Of a stretch of DNA of 64,000 bases, positions 33,430 to 44,000 are shown one piece after another (the first letter of the stretch is position 1; every line of letters starts with the position of its first letter). A program made the translations under genes and the position numbers. The notes under the pieces are model-generated. The model did no database searches. It was not told where the DNA came from and saw nothing but the letters and a program-made list of their open reading frames with translations. The DNA is from Planococcus citri (Eukaryota; Arthropoda; Insecta; Hemiptera; Pseudococcidae). The DNA is taken from assembly GCF_950023065.1 (NCBI RefSeq), contig NC_088677.1:75231469-75295468 (forward strand). The letters run 5' to 3'.

Positions 33430-36400
33430 TGTTCAGAAGAAATGAGTTTCCAACTGTCTAGTTTCATGTTTGATCACTTTTTTGCGTACTTTTATCTAGA
33501 GCTTTTTTGGTTACTGAAGTTACTTTTTTTTGAAAAAAAGAGGATATTTGTTCAAAATTTATTTCTGTTAATGTTACAAAAAAAAAAAAAAAATCAAATG
33601 GATAATTTCGAATTACGTAACCGAAAAGAGGAGATGGTAGGGCAGTCAACTTTTCATCATTTGGTTATATTTTTCAAAAGAAACGTTTAATTTTTCACAA
33701 TTTTTATGAATGCCCAAAAAAATTCATTTTTGAGATTAAATATATTTTTAAAATTCCTAATGAGTGTAATAATCCTGCAATTATAAACACCCCTCCCCTC
33801 CCAAAATAAAAATAAAAAAAACATTAAAAATGATCGAAAATGACATTTTTATTCAACCACGTGCCATCATTTGAACCTTTTGCCTTCAATTCTCAATAAT
33901 TCTTTGAATAAAATATACCTATACCTATTACTAGAAAGCAGAAATCAGGTATCTATCTACTGAAATGCACAAGGAATAAAAATTTTTAAATCTTACGAGA
34001 AAAGCGATTAAATTTTTTTTTAAATCATTAGTAAATAAATTATACGTACAAACAAATACCTAACAATATTTACTTTCAAATTGAAAATTGTATTTGAAGA
34101 ATTTTTTAAAAAACAACCCAAACGATTAATAAAGCAAAACCAAGCACAAAAAAATAAAAAAAAAACTTTTTATATTTATTTTATTAGGTACGTGAAAAAA
34201 TCTACAGTAGGGCTAAATAAATAATTAAAATTAATAATTACTTTCTCTCGCATTAATGGTGGCAGTTACGAAAACGAAAATTAAAATCACAATAAAAATC
34301 GAATGCATAATGCAACCAAAAAAATTCCTCGATCCGACGTTAGTAGGTATATCCGTTGACGCTTAAATCTCCGACAATTTCGCGTAAAGTATTAGATAAA
34401 TGAAATTCGAGAAAGATTGAATGAAATGTTATTTTTGCGCATGATCCGGTACAAATAGTTTATCAGAATATACAACTTAATCGATGAGCATCGCAAGGTT
34501 CTCCAATAAAATCTTTTTTTTGTGCAATAACAAATATATTATGTTACTGTTGCTGCGGAATGAGTAACAGTGGAAGAACAGCATTTGGGACATTATGGCT
34601 CCACTTTATCTGGGTCATTTTTGGGAAGCGGGAAACTGCTCGTAGGAGAGACTTGATGCACCGTGTAATTTTTTCAAAACGCATAGTCGTGGGTAATGGG
34701 TATGGTATTTTCAAGGATTTTTCGAGTCCGTATAAGAAGGCGTTTTTAGTCTGGTTTGGTGGAATTTTTTTACTCGAGTAAAATTCAGCTCGCCGTCAAT
34801 TGATCGCGCCTACGCAATTTTCTTTTGGTAAAATTTCAAAATTTTATTTAACTGCTAAGTGGAACTGAAGTAGCGAAATGTACAGTTCTTCCTTCTATTT
34901 GCTTCGTGAAATATTTATTTCAATGAAATTTGATACTTTTTTTACCTATATTTTTTGACAGTTATTTTGACCAAAAAAAAACGAGATTTTTTGACTGTTT
35001 CGATGAAAAGCAAGATCTCCTTATTTTTTTAAAAAAAAGCAAGATTTTTGACAGTTTTGTAAAAAGAAAAATTTATTTGGTAATTCTGGAAAAAAGAACA
35101 ATTTTTTGACAATTTTTGAAAATTTTGACCAAAAAAATAAAACTTTTCCACAATTTTTGCTACTAAAAAAGACTACAGGTACAACTTTTTCACTATTTTT
35201 AGTAATTTTCGGAAGAAGTCAATTTTTTTTGGAAAACGAAACTTTTTCAAATTCAATTTGGAAAAAAGAGTTTTTTTTTTCAAAAAATGGACTTCCCATT
35301 CGTAAAATTCATGTTCATTTTTACAAACAATTTTTTTATTACAAAATGAGTTTTTTTTTTGGCGAAGAATCAATTATTTTTCCAGGTGGTAATTTTTTTT
35401 GGTGGCCAAAATTTTATTTGGACGCGGATTGTTTTTTTCAGTAATTTTTTTTTAGTCATTTCATTGTTTTTTTTTGTGGTTTCACAATGTTTGATAATTT
35501 TAAGCGGTCTCAATACATATTTCTTTTTGAGAGTTGTTGTCTTGAATTTTTGTAAATTTTTTCACTTTGGGATTTGGATGTTTAAAAGTTGAAACACAAA
35601 ATTTTTTCGTTTAAAATGAAAAAAATCGTTTTTATGTTGTCTTTTTTTTTTTGTTAAAAAAAAAGTTTTCCTTTGCAAAACTGATAATAGGAAAAGTTTA
35701 GAAACATTTCAAAGCAGTTAGTAGAAATTATGATTTTTCGAATGATTTAAATGCTTTTCTGAGCATTTTGGAGAAAATTTCAATAAACTTCTCAAGTCTT
35801 GGTTCCCTTGATTTTTTGAATTAGGATTTTCCTTAACTCTAAATAGACTGGGAAAATAATGTCAGAAAAGGGCAGGAACAAAAAATTGACTCGTCAAGTT
35901 TCACTTCAATATTTTAAACAATACAACAAATTCCATTTATTCGACATCACATAAATTCTTCTTTCAAAATAATTGATGGGTAACAACCTCATTTATGAAG
36001 TAAGATAACTAACACATTTTATGTTTGCTTCAGGTCTCTTGATTATTTTATCATGAGAAAGAGAATGTATCATAATATGGAATGAGGATTTCTTACAGTA
36101 CTGAGTAGGTAACATCTTATTATAAAATTATGCCTTAAGCGTATAAAAAAGATAAGGTAGGCAATGTTGTGCAGTATTTCAAATATCACATCAGATTATA
36201 AATTTAAAAATACTAAGTGCGGGGTCTAGGTACAATTAAGTTAAGTAGATATAATATTGATGCACAATTAAACTATATTTATAGGTTATGATACCTCTTA
36301 TGGCTTTTTGATCCTGGAAATTAGTATTTCACTGTTTCAGGCACTTAGTGTCATTTTTTACTGACAGAATTGGCCAAAACTCAAAATTTTGAGACCTTTA

Positions 36401-36481
36401 CTCGTCTAAATAACTTACGAATGTATTCTCTATCACTTTCCCAATTGTTCGGTAGAGCATTAAAAATAGCTTCTCAGAGTA
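33430..36481. other. No gene recognised; repeat-rich
   Basis: AT-rich. 34970-35700 carries the degenerate TTTTGACAAAAAG short-repeat family. 34556-34800 is a little less AT-rich but has no frame or splice context I trust. Exons of the CUB gene's 5' part may be hidden here. Confidence 0.4.
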
Positions 36482-36712
36482 TTACTCGCGTCCAAATCCA
36501 ACACTCATAGAATGTCTGGAGCATGAACTGAGATAGGCCCTGACTGAGCCTATAGTGGATTGCTTCACATGCACTTTAGCAACATCCACCAAACCACACA
36601 AAAGCTCAATTGTGATATGTAAGTGAACGATACACGAATCATTCGATGGATCGCCCTTCAGATCAATTTCTTCATTCTCATATTCCAAAATTGAATTCCG
36701 AACCGGACTCAC
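36482..36712 (-). other. Possible alternative last exon or orphan exon
   Basis: An open frame of 76 residues begins right after a good acceptor (pyrimidine-rich stretch ending TTATTAG at 36713) and runs to a stop. Its acceptor phase is 0, the same as the phase left by PXYLP1 exon 3, so exon 3 could be spliced to it in place of exon 4. The peptide (for example EYENEEIDLKGDPS) looks unlike low-complexity repeat translation, but matches nothing I know. It could equally be a chance frame in the PXYLP1 3' UTR. Confidence 0.25.
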
Positions 36713-36869
36713 CTAATAAGAAAAAACATACGATTATCATCAACTCACTCATCAGTAGAATATTTACGAAGAAATAAGATTACCGAGCGTGTAACGTTAT
36801 CTCAAAATGGATAACAATGTCATAATGGCGATCAGCCGTGATGAAATCTAATTGACAGTTTCACATTCA

Positions 36870-38637
36870 TCAATTATTCTTGGAAACAATACAGGCGTCT
36901 TTGAAGTTAGTGGAGTTGAAAATGGAAAAATAATCGTCATGTAAGAACCGTATCAACGATTCGAACGAACACAGAATCGTCTTGGCGTTGTAGTTTGTTA
37001 AAATAATTCTATTTTTAGCGCTACAGAATTTAATTTTTTGAGTGAGATCTTTTCCATTGAAAATCAACCTGAAGTAGAATTTCTTCGGCGTAGCTGGATC
37101 TTTTTCTTTACTCGAGTAAATCTAAATCAACGAACAGAAAAAAAGAACAGATTAAACTCAGTAGAACACATACGTTTACTTTGTAATATTTTTGACGTAA
37201 TACTCACTTCAAATATCACTCTGGAAGCATAAGGTGGGAAAATAGCTTCATTCGACGTAACACCCAACGCCGTCAATAAGAATTGTATGGTTTTATCGTG
37301 AGCAGAATACAAAACGATTTTCGGTCTCTCGTTAGACACGATTTTCAGCAAATGACCGACGATATTCTTGATAAAACCGTAGGCACTCAGAACGCAATAC
37401 TTTTGTCTCGGTATACTTTTACCCAACTGTCTGGAATCCCAATCAACGTACGAAAACACCTTGAGGGCTTGTTGAGGATAAACACATTTCGTAGCCAAAC
37501 AAGGTAAATGAGTATTATGGCAAAGATACGCCATCAAAGCATCTTTCAAATAATGAGGATCACGAATAAAACTTCCATCGCCGAATGTATAAACAACCGA
37601 GGATATATCTTCGACCATTTTGAGCACATCTGAATTAGACCTGATACGTTTATTGTTTTCCTTCACAGCGTTCTTTAAATACAATTCTTTGGCAGGACAA
37701 GCGCAGTCTTCGAAACAATACGACATACTAGCGACCGTATTCAAAGGGATTTTGAAAAATCCTTCGTTTTTCAGGAATCCGAATAAAAACGCGTTCAAGC
37801 TTTGGAAAGTTCGGCGGTATTTCGTTGTGTAGGCGATGATATTGGTGTGAATTTGAGTAACACCGGCGAATAATTTATCGAAATAGATATTTCGTAAGAT
37901 TGAACCGAGTTTTAAGTGTTGCATGACTCCTTGTAAGGAGAGCTGTCCGATATCGCATTGTTTTGAAGAAGGCATCGATGGATGATTATTGGGCTGGCCG
38001 AGGAATTGAAATAGAGATGGGTACGCTTGATTGGACCAATTGATCGACATGAATGTTAAATATTTACTGTATAATTCGGTGACATTGCTGTCATCCGAGT
38101 ATCCGCAAGTGATCGCGTTTAAATTCCGAACATGGTTCATTGGACCTCGATCTCCGTGACGAAATACAACAGCGATTCCTTCTAATGTATAGTTATCGTT
38201 CACAACATCTGTGAAAGTAAAAAATAAAGTGTAAGTTTGATGTGTAGAATGACTTGGGTCGAAGGCAAGGGATTATCAACTCACTTTCTGACCCAACTTC
38301 GATTAAATTCGTTGGGTGGCAAGATTTATGAACTTTTTTGAATCGATTATCAGAAAACCATAAGTCGTTGTTTTTTAACGCTTGTATATCGGCTGTATTA
38401 TCTTCGACTAGATGCAGAGCAGGATAGTAAGAGGTGCCGGAAACATGTTTACCGAGGTAACGATATACGCCTGGAACATTAAACAAATGATGTACCGTAA
38501 GCTTCAATGAGAATAAATTATTTATCGATTCGTAATATTGACTCACCAATTACTATTACAAAAATCCATAAAGATAATACGAGGTAACAGTACAGGGCTC
38601 TTCTTTGCCAGAATATGTTTGCAAGGAACTTGAGCAT
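36870..38637 (-). CDS. PXYLP1: 2-phosphoxylose phosphatase 1-like histidine acid phosphatase, complete
   Basis: Exons 38637-38547, 38470-38285, 38208-37208 and 37082-36870 total 1491 nt, giving 496 residues with perfect phase. The N-terminus has an arginine-flanked start and one hydrophobic helix (about residues 17-31), so it is a type II membrane protein, as expected for a Golgi enzyme. Residues 109-115 read RHGDRGP, the phosphohistidine motif of branch-2 histidine phosphatases, and HD at 396-397 (in YSAHDKT) is the proton donor pair. The insert with CEDCACPAKE, the CHNTHLPCLATKC segment and the C-terminal FYFRLIFNGKDLT then CSFESLIRFLHDDYF match the PXYLP1 branch, which removes the 2-phosphate from xylose in the glycosaminoglycan linker, better than lysosomal or prostatic acid phosphatases. 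The gene is head-to-head with the gene at 39050. Confidence 0.88.
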
Positions 38638-39049
38638 TTTGAGCTAGCTACGGTTTCACCAAGAGCGCCGAATCACCGATATGTTCATAAAAACTTCGAG
38701 TTACTTTTCTAGCTTCGAATTAACATGTTTCAACACATCATTTTGTAATTAATTAACGTATAAAAATTAATTAATTTAATGTCGAAAATATGATACATTT
38801 TGCATTCTTATCTGAAATCTGCGCCTTGTTCTAGTTTGTCTTAGATTTGCGGTTGCGGTGCAGTTAAATCTGAAATTCTGAACCTGAAATTAGCGCTCCT
38901 GTGAGTGTTCTGCAAACTAACACGTGTAATGAACTTTGGTTGAATTTTTTCATTTTTTTTAATCAATCAAACGTAATGTGGCAAACTGGCAATGTAAGTT
39001 GGCTGTAAAATTTTCGTTTTCTTACGCAGAAATATAAATAATATTTAAA
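38638..39049. promoter_or_regulatory. Putative shared (bidirectional) promoter
   Basis: Only 412 bp separate the start codons of the phosphatase gene (minus, 38637) and the unknown two-exon gene (plus, 39050). Both 5' UTRs and promoters must fit in this gap unless there are unseen upstream exons. I see no clear TATA box or other named site. Confidence 0.5.
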
Positions 39050-39890
39050 ATGTCGGATACTTCTGCTTGGAAATATGCATATGACCAAATGCTTGTTTCG
39101 TATACTGAAGTCTGCAGAGCGAAAATTAATGCAGAAATGAAGTTGGTAAGTGATTGATTTCGGATTTCTCTTCCTCTTATAGATATTTTTGATGTTGTGC
39201 AAGTTGCAATTAGCACGAATTCGTTTGTAATGATAACCTGTATGTTTTCAGAAAGAGATCCAAGAAAAATATAATAAAGTATACGGCGCCGAAGTTGTTC
39301 GCAGTGAGATAGAGAACAGAGAGATGCTTTGGTGTGATCGCAGCTTCAAGGAAGATCGATCGTCATTCACCGGTATGGATTCAATTGCAATATCGTATGA
39401 AGTTAGGATGCAGAAATGGTTCTATATGATGACGACTTGCACCGATAGTGGAGTTATTTTTCTAAGAAAGTTGATCTTACTTCATCATCTCGATCCCAAG
39501 TATTATAAAAACTTCAAAGGTGCATCCTATAAATCAGTCCTTAAATTATCCGGTTATTTTAAATTCGTTGAATTGAACAAGTTGCGCATCGAACATTTGC
39601 AAAAGAATTATCAGAAACAGGATTCTTTTATTTGCGCTTTGCTAGATTACCTATTAAATAATCAATATCTAGATGGAAAACCACCGACTCATGATACTTT
39701 TACTCCTTGGTACCTTCGGCAGTTTTCAGAATTCGCCAAGAACGTTGCCGAAATTCACTCGGTAATATGCCATAAAATTCATAGAGCTCGATTTGCAAAA
39801 GACGATATTGATATCCCAATAGAATACGATATTTTAGAAAAGCCGGAACTGAAAGTTGTTATTAGTTTTATTATGTCCTTTTACGAGTAG
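39050..39890 (+). CDS. Unknown two-exon protein, 244 residues
   Basis: Exon 1 is 39050-39145 and exon 2 is 39252-39890, joined by a 106-bp GT-AG intron without frame disturbance, giving 735 nt. The start is the first ATG after an AT-rich leader and gives MSDTSAWKYAYDQM. The first 60 residues are charged and predicted helical, including KEIQEKYNKVYGAEVVRSEI. The rest is a mixed, helix-rich soluble domain with WFYMMTTCTDSGVIF, LLDYLLNNQYL and CHKIHRARFAKDDID. There is no signal peptide and no membrane helix. I do not recognise the family. Codon use and intron placement look like a real gene, and the head-to-head position with the phosphatase suggests co-expression but says nothing of function. 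Confidence 0.8.
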
Positions 39891-41047
39891 AAGAATTTGT
39901 AATCGATTGAAAATACCCACATTTTCAAGCACGATTTGGTTATTTTTTTCATTTTTTTTTTAAACGCCATCGAGTATTCTACATTTTTTGTAAAATTTCC
40001 ATCATCTTGGCCGTTTTCTCGTGTTATCTTATTTTTAAATTGTGATGTACCTAGGTAATTTGTTTTTTTGTTTGTACAGAGATTTTAAATTTTTAAACAC
40101 ATGGTTTTAAACAAGAAAAAAAAACTGTTTTTAACAATGTTTTTTTTTTCTTTCAAGAAAACACGTTTTTTTGCTTTTTTCAAAAAAAAAACGTTATTGT
40201 ACAACCCTGAAATGGACGGAATCAATGTGTTTTTTCTAAGTTTACTTATCGAAATGAATTATTGTTCAAAATCTGACGTTCCAGCTTTTTATTGACTTGA
40301 TGACTTTCTATTCTTCCTTTTATTTTTTCATTGATATATTCAGTTCACTATTTAGCTGATTATCTGATGTAATTTTACGTTTTAAGTTTTCTCTGACGAA
40401 AATTTAACACTAGTTCGATTTAGTGTGAAATTCTTCATTTTGTGTTCAATTCGAGTACGAGTGGTTACTTTTTAGTTTTTATTTAATATCTCAAATTTAA
40501 ATGTCTACGACAACACTTCCAATTCAATGCCAGTTGACTTCAGTCATTTTTCTCACTGTTGATCGGTTTTCATTTTAAGCAAAATGGAAATTCAAACGAT
40601 CAAAATTAAATTTTTTATTTTAACAGAATAACAATTACTCGTACAATGTTACAAAAAGTCTTATTTATATTGTTACAAATCTTTTTTAATGCATAGATGA
40701 ATGATTAAATAGAAATTATTCACATAATTAATGTCAGATGAACAAAATTCCTCATCGTAAAACAAATAAATACTCGAAGGTGGATTTAAAAATTCAAAAT
40801 TAAGTACGTAGGTATAAATAGTAATACCTACAGATAAGTCTAGGTAGATCTTGAAAAATTGACAAATTTTTTGGTAACATGGAAATTGGAAACATTTGAT
40901 TTTTCATTTTTATTGTTTTTTTTTTTTTTTTTTAATACTCGTATCTTCGTCCCTATCTCCCTCCCTTCCTCCTCCTACTACTCTTCTTGTACGTACTAAT
41001 TTCGATCACAAGAAGATAAATGAAGAGAAATCTTCGAAGATGAAAAA
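39891..41047. other. 3' intergenic DNA, convergent genes
   Basis: Holds the 3' UTRs of the plus gene ending 39890 and the minus LD/CaaX gene ending 41048, plus T-runs at 40917-40934. No other feature seen. Confidence 0.5.
40909..40914 (-). promoter_or_regulatory. Possible polyadenylation signal of the LD/CaaX gene
   Basis: AATAAA on the minus strand lies 133 bp past the stop at 41048, next to a long A/T homopolymer. Plausible by position only. Confidence 0.35.
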
Positions 41048-44000
41048 TTACATAATGGCGCAAGGCAAAGCGCAGCAGACAGGACAACACATCGGCACGA
41101 TTGTCTTTTTAACGTCTGAATCTTCCTTCATTTTGCTACCACTTTTGTACTCGTATTTAGCCTTCCTTTTAGCTTTCATTCCTCCTCCTGCTTCGCACTG
41201 TTGGAAAAATAACGTGAAAATGAAATCAAATTAGTAAAAATGAATATTGATTATTGAACTATATATTTAGATGCTTAGAAAGGGGTGCTGACCTTTTGCA
41301 TTGCGGCAGATTCTTCCTTTTTTGTGAATAATGGTCCGGGAGGGTAGTACACTGCAGGACCAGCAACTCCGTTTACTTTTTCTTTCCTGTATTCGGTTAG
41401 TTTTTGAGGTTCAGCTTTTTGAGTCGGAGTTGATGGAGGTGAAGGCTTTTTGACTTGTACTATTTTTTCGGGACCTGGTGTGGGGCATCGATTGGTCGAT
41501 GAAGAACGACTGGTGTGGTAACGATTGAAAACTTCTTGACGGTGCTGTGAAAAATGATTTTTAGGTGAATTATTTCAATAGAATAGATACACAGGTGAAA
41601 ATTTTATTCAATAATGAATTTTTCACTCCCTAAAAGTTGGAAATTTTATCTTCAACAATTTTTTCGAAAGACTCTTACCTAGTTTTTCCCAAAAATTTAT
41701 ATTTTTGTAATGAGAAATTTTAGATTTTTTTTCAATTTTTTGAAAAAAGACGCCAGGTTAGTTTGGGGCACCCTCCTATTATTCAAATGTGATGTTGCGA
41801 CCTATCAAAATATTTTGAAATTTCACGAGAAATTCAAATATTTCCACGAAAATGTTTTTTGAGCATTTTTGAAGAATTTTGAGCTCAAAAGTGGGACATG
41901 ATTTCTGAGATTTTTGAAAAAATGTGACTCTCGACGCATCAAAATATATTGAAATTTTGCGAGAAATACAAATACATATTTCAATACCTTAAACATATTT
42001 TTTGAGCATTTTTGACAAATTTTGAGCTCAAAACTGGGACATGATTTCTGAGATTTTTGAAAAAGTGTGACTCTCGACCCATCAAAATAGATTGAAATTT
42101 TGCAAAAAATACCAATATTTCAATAAAAATATTTTTTGAGCATTTTTTAAAAATTTTGAGCTCAAAACTGGGTTATGATTTTTGAGATTTTTGAAAAAGT
42201 GTAATTAGACCTATCAAAATGGATTAAAATGTAGCGATAAAATCAAAAATTTTAGGAAAATGTTTTTTAGGAATTTTTGATGAACTTTGAGCCCAAACTT
42301 GAATCATGATTTTTGGGATGATTGAAAATTGTAATGCGACCTATCAAAATAGATTGAAATTTCACGAGAAAGTCAAATATTCCCACAAAACTCACTTTTA
42401 ATTATTTTTGAAAAATTTTTAGCTCAAAATTAGGTCATTTTTTTGAAATTTTTTGAAAAAAGTAAAATGCGATCTATCGAAATAATTTGAAATTTCGCGA
42501 GGAAATCAAATGTACTTTTGAACTAATTTTTTATGAACTTTAACTTCATATTAAACACTTACTTCAGTATCAGAAAACGAAGCCATCAAATCGTCAACAT
42601 GTTTCGGCGGTCTTTGCTCTCTAACTTCAGGAGGTGGCGAAGGTGAAGGGACGAAAGGTCTCGTATAAGCCGGCGTCGGTTCCGGCCTATACGTGTAATC
42701 ATCATCAGGCGGATACTTCGACCTTTGAGTCTGCTGACTGGAGTATTTGTAATTACGCGAAATTACCGTATGACCAGGAATAGCATCGCGACTAGGATCA
42801 GAAGGGCTAAACTTTTGTTTCAAATTCGGCGACTGTGGTCGAATATTCCGTTCGAAGTTGTAACTTTTGACCGAAGTCTCCAACGGTGGATCTGGTGGCT
42901 GGGCGAACGACATTGGCGAAGGGGATCGATGGGGTGGTGGGGTCGAGGGTGAACGCTGAGTTTCTCTTCGGCTAGTCTCTTGGATGGTTTTCGACGATGA
43001 AGAGTATAAATTCTTAGTGATCGGTTGAGGAGTCGTGTTGCTTCGTACAGAAGACGTGGTCGAATAGTACGATCTGACTGGCGAAGGTGATCTATGGGTT
43101 GTGCTTTCTCTGACCGTGTTACTGCTGTAATTATGGATCGATCTGGCCGGCGATGGTGATCTGTTGTAGTCGTAAGGATAAGATGTGGCGTTATCGGTGA
43201 CATCCGATTCGTAATTGTAGTTTCTCGATATCGATCGTTGAGGCGAAGGGTCGGAGCTTTTTTCTGTAAACACAAAAAAAACGAATAGGAGTTGCAAAAA
43301 AATTTAGGTAGGTATGTATTAGGCGTATTTATATCGAGCCTGCTTACTGGTTGAAGAGCTTTTAGTCTCGTAATGGTAAACTTCTTGTAATTGTCTGCCT
43401 GGCGAGGGCTCTCTATGTCTCAGGCTACCTCCGGTGTAAAGTAAATCTTTCGTCGAGTCGTTATTTGAATATTTATTGTGGTATCTTTCGATTGGTTCGC
43501 CATTATAAAATACTTCTTTTTTTACTTCGTGACTTCTGACCGGAGGAGCGACGCCGTTCGAACCGTATTTTTGTTCTTCAAAGGTGCGTTCTTCGAACCG
43601 CGACACGTGTCCTTTTTGAGGAGTGCTACTGTCCAATGGTTCGCTAAAGGAGGGGAAATTAATTAATATGTTATAAATAAATCGGTCAGCAGTAGGACAG
43701 ATAGTGGAAACTTACAGGAATCCCGAATCGTATCCTTTCAGTCGATTACTGTGGTTTGAGGCTGTAATTTGACATATTTGATTAGGTATAGGTAATTGAA
43801 ATTCAACGAGGTAAGTATTAAAAATCTAGTGACAAACAAAGCCAACTTACTGGATAGTTCCATTTTTTGAGTGTGATTCAGATCATCTAATAGGGTGTCT
43901 AATTCGTTAATATTTTGCCTGAATTTTACTCCGGGTTTTTCTGTCACTGGAGTCGCTGAAATATGACGAGAAATTAAAATTTTAAAATTGATAACAAAAC

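Noticed and set aside
33391..33690. 99-residue plus-strand frame
   Set aside because: Starts in the terminal repeat of a MITE and runs through an A-run; no support.
42820..43275. 151-residue frame on the minus strand
   Set aside because: It is the wrong frame of LD/CaaX exon 7; the correct frame keeps phase with exons 6 and 8 and reads RSPSP repeats.
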